Positions 35,011-46,588 of a stretch of 64,000 bases of DNA are shown one piece after another. The translations under genes and the position numbers were made by a program. The notes beneath the pieces are model-generated. The model saw only the letters and a program-made list of their open reading frames with translations, searched no databases and was not told the origin of the DNA. The stretch lies in NCBI RefSeq assembly GCF_050003625.1, contig NC_134397.1, positions 273,352,070 to 273,416,069 of the forward strand. The letters run 5' to 3'. Source of the DNA: Haematobia irritans. Taxonomy: Eukaryota; Arthropoda; Insecta; Diptera; Muscidae. The stretch's first letter is position 1. Each line of letters opens with the position of its first letter.

Positions 35011-36099
35011 TCGACCTTTTGTTAGAATTATATAAATATTTATAAAGACCTCGAGCTTCAAGAAACATTAATTTATAATAATTTTTATATTTTTTTATGA
35101 TTTTTAATGCATTCTAACGCTTGTTTGAATATTTTCAAAAATTATTGATTTTTCTATAATGGATTTAGCATTTTTGTGGCAAAATTTGAATAATTTTTAC
35201 CATTTTATTTATTCTTACTCTTTTTTTAAACTATTTGAAAAAAGAAAACAAAAATTACGCATTAAAATATGAAAAAACTGAAGTAAAAAACTTCATGTGT
35301 AGTTAATATAATTAACTTCTTTGTGAGGACATTTTTAGAAGTGCTTTTAAAACAAATCCCAATTTTTTTTGCTGGGAAAAGTGTGGAACTACTTCTAGTT
35401 GCTTTATTATATATTATTTTGATGTCTATTTTTGTATTCTTTTTTATGAAATAAAACAATAATTGAACCTATAAGTTCAGTCTATAAATTTTTAGCTAGG
35501 GGGGCTAAAATTGGAAAATTGGAAATCTATATGTATTTTAGGACCATAAATAGGTGTGCCATCTCCCGATTTAACTCCTGGGGTTTCTAGAAACAAGTTT
35601 TTATCCGATTTGCCGGAAATTGTAAATATTCTGGTATTTTAGGCTCACAAAAACGTGTATCGGATTAGTTTTTTATCGGTTTGGTAATGCCTCCATATAG
35701 ACCGATTTCACTTCTTGAGGGTATAGAAGGCGCACTGATCATGAAAATTGCTTGAAACTCAATGTAAAATTTCCAGATTTTACTTCTCGAGTAAAAATCT
35801 ACAGATTTAAAATTTGAAATCAAGACATTATTTTACAATTTTCTTGCACACTTACAAGAGATGTTAATGATTCCTCTAAAACTCAAACAAAAATGGTTCT
35901 TATAAATCCAGAAGTCTTCATAGGTAAAATCTTGAAATTTATCTTGGGGAAGTGTACTAGTTGATCTGCTCTGCTTGGGAGAATATCTGTCATCAAACCC
36001 CCCTGAAATGTCAAAGGAAACCCTAATATTTGATTCATGGTGGTGGGTATTTAAGATTCGGCCCGGCCGAACTTACTGCTGTATATACTTGTTATTTTT

Positions 36100-36236
36100 A
36101 TCAATGTTTTTATTACACTTTTATTTTGTTATCATCTAATTTTTGCAATTCGAAAAACTTTGGCACCATACAGAACGCCTGAGCACACTCAGCTACAAAC
36201 GCCATTGAATTCGAAGAATCGAAAGGTCAATTCAAA
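36100..36236 (-). mobile_element. SINE-2 copy lacking its B box
   Basis: The minus strand reads TTCAATGGCGTTTGTAGCTG, AGTGTGCTCAGGCG and TCTGTATGGTGCCAAAG, then the shared body TTTTTCGAATTGCAAAAATT. Compared with 24664, about 30 bases covering the B box are deleted. Confidence 0.55.
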
Positions 36237-36283
36237 TGGTTGTAATATGATCGTTATATGACACCAAAGCATAACATTCTAAC

Positions 36284-36752
36284 TAGAGGTGTGCACGTGA
36301 GTAATATTTTGCTCACGCACACTTACGACAGAGAAATCTTCTTCACGCACGATATTTTTTGGTAGGATTCACGCTCACGAAAAGAAAATTTGTACTCACG
36401 CACGAAAATCTTTTAAATGTCGTGGTTCACGAAAAATGTCGTGACTCACGAAAAACTTTGTGACTCACGAATAATTTTATGAGTGATTTACCTATAGAAC
36501 GTTATTAAACTCTTACCACCTAGGATGTCACTAAAATTATAAATGAATTCAACTCGTAAGCATTTTATGTTCGTAAGCGGAATTCTTTTCGTTACTCACG
36601 CACATGCACGAAGATATCATTTTCGTGACTCACGCTCACGCACGACATTTGGTTGGTTAATCACGCTCACGCACACTCACGCCATTGCCGTCAGCGTGAG
36701 TCACGAAAATATTTGTGAGTCACGACAATTTCGTGTCACGTGCACACCTCTA
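36284..36752. mobile_element. hAT-like MITE hAT-2, 469 bp
   Basis: Perfect inverted ends TAGAGGTGTGCACGTGA and TCACGTGCACACCTCTA, flanked by a perfect 8-bp duplication ATTCTAAC at 36276-36283 and 36753-36760. The interior is made of CTCACGCAC / GTGAGTCACGAAAA-type words in both orientations. Non-coding; transposase would be supplied in trans. Confidence 0.9.
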
Positions 36753-36828
36753 ATTCTAACTACTTCTCACTCGTCTATCAGATTATGACTTTTTCCCATC
36801 ATCTCAGACACAAATTTGGGTTCCTACA

Positions 36829-37354
36829 CTCAAAAAAAAAGTGAACTCTCTATTTCACTAAAGCCAATTTAACTTTATTTTAGTTCATGGAATTATTATG
36901 TCTGGAGAAAGTGTCCTCTACTCTAATAATTTTTTGTGTACGTTAGTCAAATTAACTCAAACCGAGGAAAAAATATACACAAATGAAGGATAAAGATTAA
37001 CTAAATTCGTGTCTTCCACAAAATAATTCAATATTTCTTTAAATTTGTAAATTTTATTACAAATGCGTTCATCATGAACTTCATATGTCACTAAAGACAT
37101 TTATTGCAATTTTGAACTTCAATGTTTTCCTTCAAACTACAAAATTTTCTTTAACAAGTGAAAAAACTTAATTATGTCTAATAAATTTTCTTGAATTTGT
37201 CGAAAAATATTTACTTATTTTTATGACATCGGCGTGATGCCAGCGTTTGTCATAGTGTTTAGAGTGTTTAGTTAAAATTTTCTACAAATATTCAAAATTT
37301 TCTAAAGTTAATCGAAATTTTTCTTCCTGGTGGGTTCACTGTTTTTTCAGTGTA
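36829..37354 (+). mobile_element. MITE-like family F5, best single copy
   Basis: Starts CACTCAAAAAAAAAGTGAAC and ends GGTTCACTGTTTTTTCAGTG. It contains TTTATTTTAGTTCATGGAAT and ATGACATCGGCGTGATGCCA. Uninterrupted version for the MITE site at 2233. Confidence 0.65.
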
Positions 37355-37465
37355 ACTTTAACTTTATTTTAAAGAAGACTGGCTCGGTGAATGTACTTGT
37401 CAAACTAATTTTGATTTTTGGTGAAAATGTTCTTTTTGGATCCGGAAGTGGTTAAAATTGGCGCA

Positions 37466-37930
37466 CACTGACGAAAAAAACTGTTTTGCATATGTTTGGG
37501 TGTAAAAATTATATGTTTTGAACTCAACTTTTTTAACACAATATTTTTAAGTGCAAGCATATAATGCTCATAAACTAGCATAACATGTTGGGGACATATA
37601 TGTTAGAACATATTATGTTTGGCACATAAAATGTTTGGAAATATAATATGCTTAGATGCAAACATATATTAATTTATAAATAGCTTATAAAAATGTATGT
37701 GTTTGAAAGAGAAACCTAGGCGCCAATTGGCGCCTTAAAAATATATGCACACAAAGAAAATTTCATTAAATTTTTTTTTTCTGCCAGTGTATGCCCTCAG
37801 GTGAAACATAATAGTTTGAATAATACAAACAATATTTTGTTTGGACCAATCCTGAAAATATATATGCTTGAAGCAAAATGTGTTTGGGGTATATGTTACA
37901 GAAGCGATTTTTTTTTTTGAGGGTGCAGAA
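37466..37930 (+). mobile_element. MITE-like family F9 inserted in F13
   Basis: Begins CACTGACGAAAAAAACTG and contains GTGCAAGCATATAATGCTCA, TGTTAGAACATATTATG and GGCGCCAATTGGCGCC. It ends GAAGCGATTTTTTTTTTTGA then GGGTG. The F13 copy at 34781 lacks it. Its right third is part of the tandem duplication that follows. Confidence 0.5.
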
Positions 37931-38940
37931 GCGACGAATTTAACATGGGCTTGTAAAATGACGGATGTCCACCATTTCAACTTCCATTGCACTGAATTTG
38001 CATCACTTATTAAGGTATGATCCGAATTCAATGTTTCAAATGTAAATTAAAAAATTTTGTGATATTTTGCCAAATAATAATTTTAATTTTTTTTTTTTAA
38101 TTTTTAACTCTTATATGAAACTTTTTACCCCAAAAATTCGTAATTTTTCTAGAATAGATTTAGATTTTTTTATAAATTTTATAAAATCTTACTGTTTTTG
38201 TATTTTTATTCTATCTGAAAAAAAAAAATATTAAAACTATGGTCGATTAAAAAGATGGTCGTTCAATCTAATCCGTTTAGTTGATACATGCACTAAAAAA
38301 ATATTGTCGTGAAACCAAAAATTGCATGTCCTTAAAATACGAATGCATAGAAGACGCAATTCTGCCAGTGTATGCCCTCAGGTGAAACATAATATGTTTG
38401 AATAATACAAACAATATTTTGTTTGGACCAATCCTGAAAATATATATGATTGAAGCAAAATGTGTTTGGGGTATATGTTACAGAAGCGATTTTTTTTGAG
38501 GGTGCAGAAGCGACGAATTTAACATGGGTTTGTAAAATGACGGATGTCCACCATTTCAACTTCCATTGCACTGAATTTGCATCACATCTTAAGGTATGAT
38601 GCGAATTCAATGTTTCAGATGTAAATTAAGAAATTTTTGTGATATTTTGCCAAATAATAATTTTAATATTTTTTTAATTTTTAACTCTTATATGAAACTT
38701 TTTACCCCAAAAATTCATAATTTTTCTAGAATGGATTTAGATTTTTTAATAAATTTTATAAAATCTTACTGTTTTTGTATTTTTATTCTATCTGAGAAAA
38801 AAAAACAATAAAAATATGGTCGATTAAAAAGATGGTCGTTCATTCTAATCCGTTTAGTTGATACATGCACTAAAAAAATATTGTCGTGAAACCAAAAATT
38901 GCATGTCCTTAAAATACGAATGCATAGAAGACGCAATTCT
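37781..38940 (+). repeat. Direct tandem duplication, two units of about 580 bp
   Basis: Unit 1 is 37781-38361 and unit 2 is 38362-38940. Both run from CTGCCAGTGTATGCCCTCAG through CAGAAGCGACGAATTTAACA to GAATGCATAGAAGACGCAAT and TCT. Each unit spans the junction between the F9 end and F13, so the duplication is younger than that insertion. Differences by eye are few, mostly in T-run lengths. Confidence 0.85.
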
Positions 38941-39060
38941 CTTCTGCAAAGCTTTTTTTCCTTGCCCAAAAGACGGAAAACTTTTCAATGAAGTCGTTTT
39001 GTTCTTTAGTTATGTGATTCGAAAAATGGTTGTCTTAACATGAAAAAAAAAATTGTTTGA

Positions 39061-39330
39061 CTAGGTTAGGTGGCAGCCTGATATATCAGGCTAATTCAGA
39101 CTACTCAGTCCATTGTGATACCACATTGGTGAACTTCCCTCTTATCACTGAGTGCTGCCCTTTTTATAGCCGAGTACGAACGGCGTTCCACATTGCAGTG
39201 AAACCACTTGGGGAAGCTTTGAAATCCTCAGAAATGTCACCAGTATTCCTGAGCTGGGATAGTCCACCGCTGAACACCTTGTTGGTGTTAGATCGAAGCA
39301 GGAATAGAACTCACGACCCCGCCGTTTTTT
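39061..39330 (-). mobile_element. SINE-1, tRNA head degraded
   Basis: TAGGTTAGGTGGCAGCCTGA tail at the left, body to GGTGTTAGATCGAAGCAGGA at the right. The B box region reads ATAGAACTC and the head stops after CACGACCCCG. Confidence 0.75.
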
Positions 39331-39365
39331 ATTTGAATCATAGCATAAATTCTACTGGAAACCAA

Positions 39366-40648
39366 CACAGAAAAAACTGAAGCAAAATAAAAATCAATTA
39401 TTGGCATAATTGAATGAAAAAATTATATCAAATACGATTTTTATTAAGTCAAACATGAAAATAATTGGTTGAATGAAAAACTGGCAAAAATATCAAAATT
39501 CACTGGTAATTGAATTCACAACACATCAATTACTATGTTCAATTGGACCAAGTATAAAAGTTATTGATTTAAGTATAATGCGTAATTGCTCGATATTGTA
39601 TTTTAATCGCAGGTAAGTACCTTTATCTAAATACCATTTTTTTTGGTCAAGCGCGTTTTTTGGAAACTACACTGAAAGAATTCTCTTCGTAAAAATGAAC
39701 ATTTTCATTGTGAGTATAACCTGTGACGTGTTGGTAGAATTCTTTCTCTCTCTCAAGCACATTCACGAAATACTCATGTACGTTCACGCAAACAGAACTT
39801 TTAAAGACGATTAACGGTTCACAACAATTTTTAGACACACGAGAATTCTCGTGACTTCGACTATTAGTCGGGATCACGACGAAAGTATCACAGCACAAAC
39901 TTTTTACTATGGAAAGTTAATTTAATATATTTAGTACATATTTCTATGTTCGAAAAATTTTTAAAATTCGCTGAAAACTTTAATAAAATATGTAAATGAT
40001 TTCTTTCGTTGTATAAACTTACACACATCCTGAATTGGGTCGTTTAAAAACTTGCGTATAAGCTTTTGAATATATATACAATTACATTATTGTATATGTG
40101 GCCTAGAGGAAAATGTGTTTACTTCGAAAAATTCCAGCAGGTGGTACAGATAATTCAAAAACTGTTTTTTCTTTGTGAGTTAGCCTGTTAAATACGTCGT
40201 TTATAATGAATATTCTGTATTTTTCTACCAAACATGTACTTCGCTGTATTTTCAATTATACATATTTTCAGAATTTCTTTTTTATAATAAAAAGCATTGT
40301 ATTTGTATAATTTTCTTAAATTAATATAGATTATATACGGTAGTAATTGTATAGGATGTAAAATTCTATAAATATTGTACTCCGTTCAATTATGGCTGTA
40401 ATTGGAAAAGCTTATATACTTCAAATACTAATGTATTTGGATTGAGTACTATGTCATTTGGATATTATGACAAATTCCAATTACCTTTCTACTCAACACA
40501 AATATTCCTTCATTTGAAAATAATTTTATGACAACCTTACAATTTGGGTAATTGGGTTTATGATTTTCGTTATAAGCTGAAAATCAAATACAAAAATAAT
40601 TGAAATCACAATTGTTGTATTTGATACAAGTATTCACTTTTTTCTGTG
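39366..40648. mobile_element. MITE / foldback family F10 with secondary insert
   Basis: ACACAGAAAAAACTGAAGCA on the left and ATTCACTTTTTTCTGTG on the right are inverted ends. AATCAATTATTGGCATAATT and AATTGAATGAAAAA words recur. About 39640-40100 looks foreign (TTCTCTTCGTAAAAATGAAC, ACGTTCACGCAAACAG). Non-coding. Confidence 0.45.
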
Positions 40649-40654
40649 AATAAA

Positions 40655-40875
40655 TTTAAAATTTGATGTCTCCATGTGTGTAAACTTTAAAGTTCACTTC
40701 TGGAAGCGTATCATTAGAACCAATCTTCTTGAGGTAATATATTTCTTAAAATACACCTGAAACTCTTTAAAGAACCCACTACAACGAGGGGCTTTCAGAG
40801 GAACCTATTGTATTTGATTAATGGTTATGGGTATTTAAGATTCTGCCCAGCGGAACTTACGGCTGTTTTGTTTCT
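40655..40875 (+). repeat. Family C DINE-like 3' end relic
   Basis: ATGTCTCCATGTGTG, TTCACTTCTGGAAGCGTATC and ACCAATCTTCTTGAGGTAAT, then GGTTATGGGTATTTAAGATT and a degraded hairpin CTGCCCAGCGGAACTTACGG. Matches 56275-56402. Confidence 0.6.
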
Positions 40876-40879
40876 TTTT

Positions 40880-41018
40880 TAACCCAGATATGCCGATCGT
40901 ACTACCGACCGTAGTACACCTGTTATGTTCAGGTTTCTGCGTTCACAGTGCTTTACATTTTCTAATCTACTTGTTGGTGTGCTACAGAATATAACGGCCC
41001 GTCGACATATCTGGGTTA
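40880..41018. mobile_element. 139-bp inverted-repeat element
   Basis: TAACCCAGATATGCCGATCG at the left and GTCGACATATCTGGGTTA at the right are inverted. No coding capacity and no second copy in the window. Confidence 0.5.
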
Positions 41019-41027
41019 AAGGCGAAA

Positions 41028-41093
41028 ATACGGGGTTTGATTCGAACCCATGATGAAAGGTATTGGCTTCAATCTGGCCAACGCCATTAATTA
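41028..41093 (-). other. tRNA-like A/B-box scrap
   Basis: The minus strand reads GGCGTTGGCCAGATTGAAGC, then GGGTTCGAATC and a CGCC end, with a B-box-like GGTTCGAATC. No stable cloverleaf can be drawn by eye. It is probably a retrotransposed tRNA fragment. Confidence 0.25.
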
Positions 41094-41099
41094 AATACA

Positions 41100-42537
41100 C
41101 AAATCAGTAACACACGTCTTCCAGCACAACTCTTCAATTAAGTCTTTTATTTGCAAACCTGTTTGGTAAGAGCCACCTTATGTTTCGTCTAGGGCCTTAA
41201 AGTCTAGATCCCAAACAACTACTTACCCTTACTAAACAGCGTGGGTATGGTTTAGTTCTAAGTATGTGCAAACTTGTTGAAACTATGCTCCTTAAATATC
41301 ACTAATGAGTTTGGCATTGTCTTTTAATACAGGTTACCTTAGCATGGCAAGCTTTAATCATCAAACGATGATGATGGTGAATGTGGATTCGTGTCTCGAC
41401 TACCTTTGGTTGACTGCCAGCAGGACCAACACCAATCGACCCAATTGCTGGGCCAACTTTTGTTTCAGCCCTTCATACTAAGCTGAGTAGTGTCTCAACG
41501 TTTAGGTTTGCTAGAGATTTGTTCGTTCGTTGTTAGTTCCTCTGTTGCTTCGTTCATTCGTTTGTTTGTTTGTTTGTTCAATTGCTGACACAATATTTGC
41601 TTAAAGGAAATGAGAACTGTTTGAGGATGGGAGGAGAAGCGGAAACGGAAGCGAAAGAACAACAATTCTTGTGATTTTGCTGTTAAACATCATAAATATT
41701 TGCCGCTTTTCCTGCATTAATTGTTGTTTTCTTGTTTCGTTTATTTTTCATGTGTGTGTGTGAGAGTAAGAAAGTGTGTGTAAGAATATTTTTAATGTAT
41801 GAACAAGGCACGGTGGGATATTTAGATCATGAAAAATATGCCTCGAGATGATGCTTCTCCCTCCTTTGGGGCAATTTTCTCTGTTATTAACACCCGTAAA
41901 TCACAGAGGGTTCATTAATGAAATGAAATTAAACAGGCGGAACAAAAAACCAAGGCGCCAATGATGATAACACCGTCGACAAGTAGCAATGTTTGCATTT
42001 TTGTTTGATTTTGGATTGAAATTAATTAAAATTTTATGTTAAGTACCTACCTACGATGGCTTGCTTCCATCTTCCATGCGGATAACGTTAGAAATGCATG
42101 ACGAAGAAAGATGTTTGTACAAGATATTTTGATTTTATAAGAGAAATAAGTTTCAAGAAAAGTAAGTCATCGTAAGAGAGCACTTGTAAATGTCTTCGCA
42201 CGGTGAAGGAATGGGTTTTGAGTATGGTATAATGTGGAAATTCAAAGTTAACAGAAATGAGCGGTTATGGCAAGTACATCTATGGTTTTTTTCTAAAGTG
42301 GGATTTCCCAATGTATTATTTATTTTAAATACTCAGTTAATTGGTTGCTGCATCAAGAGATTACAGGGACACTAAATTGAAAGGCATATTTCTAATTAGT
42401 TTTTATTTTTTTTTTTTGGATATCAGCAACTTAAGAAGACCCTGACATTTGCTGCTTTCAATAAAACTGATTTGATTTTTTGAAATTTTGTGGAACATAT
42501 ATCACGCATATGTAAATGGACGATCGGTGGATGCCGC
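41100..42537. other. No gene seen
   Basis: Single-copy-looking DNA with GTTTGTTTGTTTGTTC at about 41560 and TGTGTGTGTGAGAG at about 41752. Only short frames; none has a known domain. Confidence 0.4.
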
Positions 42538-43527
42538 CAACCCACTCGTGCCAAAAGTATTCTACGAAAATTTTACCGAAAATCTACCAAATTAAATCTT
42601 ATTTGAAGTTTTCGGCAAATTTTGGTTTTTACTATAAATAAATATTTTTTTCTTCGAAAAAAGTGTTTTATTATTTTATTTTAGATGACACCTTTTTTCG
42701 GTGTAAAAATATCCCTTGAATCGTAAATGTGTCTAATTTAAAATGTTATAAAATTTTTAGCTTGCACCAAAAAAGGGAAAAACTATTCCCAAAGGACTTT
42801 GATAACGCGAAAATTAAAATTTTTAAAAATATCGAATTTACAGAAACTTTTGGCAAAATTTTATTTCAACAGAAAATTATGTCAAAGCCTTATATCTATA
42901 GAAATTATTATCAACATTTTATTTCTATAAATTTTTTTTTTTTTGAAAATTCTATTTCTCAAAATTTGATTTTTTTTTTGAAAATTTTCTTATCGTTTTA
43001 TTTTTATAAGAAATTTCTTCAAAAATGTATTTCTATAAAAATTTGAAGTACCTCTTAGGTTAGGTTAGGTAGCAGCCCGAAGTATCAGGCTCACTTAGAC
43101 TATTCAGTCCATTGTGATACCACATTGGTGAACTTCTCTCTTATCACTAAATGCTGCCCGATTCGATGTTAAGCTCAATGACAAGGGACCTCCTTTTTAT
43201 AGCCGAGTCCGAACGGCGTTCCACATTGCAGTGAAACCGCTTAGAGAAGCTTTGAAACCCTCAGAAATGTCACCGGCATTACTGAAGTGGGATAATCCAC
43301 CGCTGAAAAACTTTTTGGTGTTCGGTCGAAGCAGGAATCGAACCCACGACCTTGTGCATGCAAGGCGGGCATGCTAACCATTGCACCACGGTGGCTCCCA
43401 AGTACCTCTTAGTTGGAGAGGAATATTTTGCAAAATATACCAAAACATCAAGAATTCTACCAACCTACCAAACAGTAAAAAATCTATAATTTTTGGTAGA
43501 ATTCGACCATGTGTGGCAACCATGCCC
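42538..43527. mobile_element. Inverted-repeat element F16 with SINE-1 and minisatellite
   Basis: The left part (GTGCCAAAAGTATTCTACGA) and right part (TTGGTAGAATTCGACCATGT, GTGGCAACCATG) look like worn inverted ends of a GTTGCCA..GGTAGAATTC element. A related end is inside hAT-1 at about 16085-16170. The middle has degraded 29-bp repeats (42845-43040) and a SINE-1. Confidence 0.4.
43058..43399 (-). mobile_element. SINE-1, full length, with 12-bp target duplication
   Basis: GGTTAGGTTAGGTAGCAGCC tail at the left, GCACCACGGTGGCTCCC tRNA-like head at the right. AAGTACCTCTTA is duplicated at 43046-43057 and 43400-43411 without mismatch. Minus-strand B box GGTTCGATTCC. Confidence 0.9.
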
Positions 43528-43539
43528 TTTACACACTAG

Positions 43540-44280
43540 CTGTTTGTATTGACATTTAAGGAGCTTTCAACAACGTTTCCACCGACACACTCATCAAGTC
43601 TCTAGACTAGTATCGGGTGACCGGATCCATGGCTGCGATGAGACTGAAGATGTGGGGAGAATGGCCTTAAACACGAAGAATGAGGAACCATCAACGGATA
43701 ATACGGGGAAGAGTGGGTGTAATTCCGGATGCCACAGAAATCCATGATCGTAAAACAGAGGTAGCCATAGCTGCGGAGTGTGACATTCTGACGCCAGTAA
43801 GATGGTTATGGGTCCTGAGAAAAAATACCAGAGGGAAATAGCTTCTATATCGATAGATCGAAGATGAGTGAGAGGACATGACTGTGTGTATATATGTGGA
43901 GGGTCCAGACTTCGAGACTCTATACCGGACCACAGCATAACCCTACAGGCGCCATAACGGAATGTGTTAAATGACTGGGAAATAATACGGGCGACAGATT
44001 GCGGGATGATAATAAAGGTAATACCAGATATTACGTTTCGATCGCGAGCCGTATTGGAATACGAAAGCACGATCCGCGATATATGGGAGCGGGGACATGT
44101 CGGAATAAAAGGAAACGTAAATGCAAATGAACTGGTGATAAGAGTCAGGAGGCACCGCGGGCCGAATTGGATGAATAGGCGCGGGAGACCCATAAAGTGA
44201 TGTGATCCTATGGGGTGACCCAGGCAACAAAAGTCTGGAGAATTACTCAAGGAGAGTAGGACCACAGTAAGGAAGCCGAT
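43540..44280 (+). pseudogene. Decayed second LINE (RT scrap plus RNase H)
   Basis: The plus strand gives CID then GAFNNVS.DTLIKSL near 43553-43605, the first RT catalytic block with an in-frame stop. Near 43850 it gives SIDRSKMSERT then CVY, a worn YTDGSKM..RTG.GVY RNase H block. Near 44089-44140 it gives ERGHVGIKGNVNANELV, the W(V)PGH.GI.GNE.ADELA block. Many stops and a large deletion between RT and RNase H. A 223-codon frame on the opposite strand is an accident of this relic. Confidence 0.6.
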
Positions 44281-44332
44281 AGAAGAGCAGATCTATGCTG
44301 AATATGATCAACAAAGATGGTGCATGTTGACG

Positions 44333-44452
44333 GGAGCCATCGTGGTGCAATAGTTAGAATGTCCGCCTTGCATACATAGTGTCGTGGGTTTAACCCCAGT
44401 TTCGACCGAACACCAAGTTTCTCAGCTGTGGATTATCCCCTCCAGTACACAC
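44333..44452 (+). mobile_element. SINE-1 head, 3' part missing
   Basis: GGGAGCCATCGTGGTGCAAT, CCGCCTTGCATACATAGTGT, B-box-like GGTTTAACCCC, then TCTCAGCTGTGGATTATCCC. It stops where the next MITE begins. Confidence 0.7.
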
Positions 44453-45295
44453 AAAAAATTTTCAACGAAATGTTTTCAATTAATCACATAATTGAATTTG
44501 GAAATGGACTCAGTTAATATGTTAATTGATTCAATTAATTATTTAATCAAATCCGAATAAAAACCAATTTAAAAAAATGATTGATATTTGTTACGTTTCC
44601 AATTAAAATATTAATTGATTCAATCAATTTGTTAATCAATTCGGAAATAGGTTTCAGTTACAAACGTAATTGAAAATGTTTCCGTTTCCAATTACACATG
44701 TGATTGATCAAATCACCTTTGTGATTGAAATTGAATAATTTTGAGCGATGTAAAGAGCGAAAAGAGAACAAGAGAATGGGTATTTATTCAACTATGTATG
44801 ATGGAGAGATCAGTCTGTGGAAATAACTCGTAACGTAAGTGAAATGTATTCTATCTCAGAAATGATATTATCAATCATCACAGTGTAACGTGACAAAATT
44901 AATTTAGTTATTTTGCCGTACATTATCAATCCAACCTACGTTACCAAACAGTCAACCGACCAATTATAATGAACAGCTTAGTGCTTGTCTTTTGCTGCAT
45001 ATGAATGATTTTTGGTGACAAAAATTATTTGAAATACTTGATACAAGGGGCGGTAATTCTCAGTCGCTTCATTGCAGTCATTACTTATACGATATGGTGG
45101 ACGCTTTGCCAACCAAAGGCAGACTCGGATAGGCGACTGACTGAGACTTCGGACAAACACTTGCATCTATGTTACTGCGTACAGCCAGGTGCAGATCGTG
45201 CTACGAGTGGCTCATTGCATATCGTTCCGCTCGAAGTTCGGTGATATTTTCTTTGCGTCGCCTGAGGAATTTATTCCCAGACGCGAAATAAATAT

Positions 45296-45575
45296 TACAC
45301 AGAGACCTTCGGGCACAGAGACCTTCGGGCCTACTGTTCCACCACAGAGACCTTCGGACCTACTGTTCCACCACAGAGACATTCGGGCCTACTGTTCCAC
45401 CACAGAGAACTTCGAGCCTACTGTTACCCCACAGAGACCTTCGGGTTTACTGTTCCACCACAGAGACATTCGGGCCTACTGTTCCACCACAGAGAACTTC
45501 GAGCCTACTGTTACCCCACAGAGACCTTCGGGTTTACTGTTCCACCACAGAGACCTTAGGACCTACTCTTCGCTC
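45296..45575 (+). repeat. About 33-bp minisatellite, CACAGAGACCTTCGGGC type
   Basis: Eight or so repeats of CTACTGTTCCACCACAGAGA plus CCTTCGGGC, with a higher-order variant containing GTTACCCCACAGAG. It keeps one frame open for 131 codons (Arg-Pro-Ser..His-His-Arg type), but I take that as a by-product of the period being a multiple of three. Confidence 0.85.
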
Positions 45576-46140
45576 GTAGATTAGCTAGTAGCCGTAGTAG
45601 TAGTTTGCATGGCAGTCGTGAACATTACTAAACCGACCTTTACCGATTACCGACACGAAGCTGATCCCGACTGTCACACCACTGCCACACTACAACAATC
45701 AACTGCAGCAACACTAGCAACCGTCAGAAAGCCGAAGATCTCATCAGCAGTCTCCGATCAGTTACAAATCGAAAATCAAACGTCCACGTCTCAACGAATT
45801 CAATAGCCTCCGATTGTCAACGAATCATCAACTTGGCAGCATAGACGAACCACTACCGATTGTCTACGAACCGAATACCTCATCAATTACCGAAGCTCTA
45901 CGAGCCGACGTCCTCATATATCTCCGCTCATCAACAAGCCGAATAATCAACGACCACCGACCATAAAGAAAGCGACGCACTCATCCACGAACCGAATCTC
46001 TCATCATATCCCGATCATCAAGTAGTACTTACGGTTATCTACGAATCGAAATACTTCTTCATCTACGCCATCTCGAATGCCGGCTCCCATAAGACTCAAA
46101 CCGCATTAGAGTGATTGTCAAATATCACACAAGTAGATTG
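45576..46140 (+). other. GC-richer tract inside the LTR-like insert
   Basis: CCGA/CGAA-rich sequence with many ACGAACCGA, CATCAAC words. Frames are short; no domain recognised. Confidence 0.35.
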
Positions 46141-46588
46141 TAAAATAGTTTTCATCAATAAAACCGAATCAATTAATATTAAACTCGAAAGAGGTAAATA
46201 ATTGTGTTATTATTCCGGAAGGTTTAGTGGGTCCTTACGGAGACCCTGGGGGCGACTGAGCTTACCTCTGCAAACGAGAAAAACCCGTTACAAAAGTCAA
46301 TTAAAAAATTAATTCATACAATCACGTTTTGTGATTGATTTTAGCTTCAATTAAAAAATTTGTTAAACCAAGTTAATTTTTAATTGAATATTACAATAAA
46401 ATTTTAATTGGAAAATTTTTTGTGGCAATTTTTTCTGTGTAGAAACAAATTAGAGAATTCGTCAGGAACACAGGGTTCCTGCAATAAAAGAAGGATGTGA
46501 TGGAAAAATTAAGTTAGAGCGCACCACAAGCCAAATACAAATTTTAGTGAATATCAGCCGACATGACACAGGACAGCATGAATTCTCT

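Larger units (their letters stand above)
33563..36091 (+). mobile_element. DINE-1-like repeat, family C, copy C-3, with nested inserts
   Basis: Begins TTATACCCACCAGCATAGAA and has CCGACTATATAAAGTATATA and TTCTTGATCAGGGAGAA, which match Drosophila INE-1/DINE-1 sequence as I remember it. A CTGTCTGTATGTCTGGCTGT microsatellite follows, then units at 33861, 33992 and 34145. It ends ATGGTGGTGGGTATTTAAGA, TTCGGCCCGGCCGAA and GTATATACTTGTT. About 34283-35510 is foreign: a G/C-run element, a family B scrap, an F17 fragment and an F13 copy. Confidence 0.8.
44753..46295 (+). mobile_element. LTR-like insert of unknown class
   Basis: The insert is bounded by TGTAAAGAGCGAAAAGAG and AAAAACCCGTTACA, a TG..CA pair. 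It has a polyadenylation-like CAATAAAACCG at about 46160 and ends GACCCTGGGGGCGACTGAGC. These features suit a solo LTR, but no clear short target duplication is seen and no second copy is in the window. It contains the minisatellite at 45296-45575. Confidence 0.3.
44453..46440. mobile_element. F10-type inverted-repeat element with large insert
   Basis: Ends CACACAAAAAATTTTCAACG and TTTTTTCTGTGTAG-type are inverted. Both arms are rich in TTGATTCAATTAAT / AATTAAAAAATTAATTC words. Between about 44753 and 46295 it carries unrelated, more GC-rich DNA. Confidence 0.5.

Noticed and set aside
43594..44265. 223-codon minus-strand frame
   Set aside because: It is antisense to a decayed LINE whose RT and RNase H blocks read on the plus strand, and it has no domain of its own.
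45189..45584. 131-codon frame through the CACAGAGACCTTCGGGC repeats
   Set aside because: A repeat whose period is close to 33 bp will keep a frame open by chance; there is no start context, domain or second exon.
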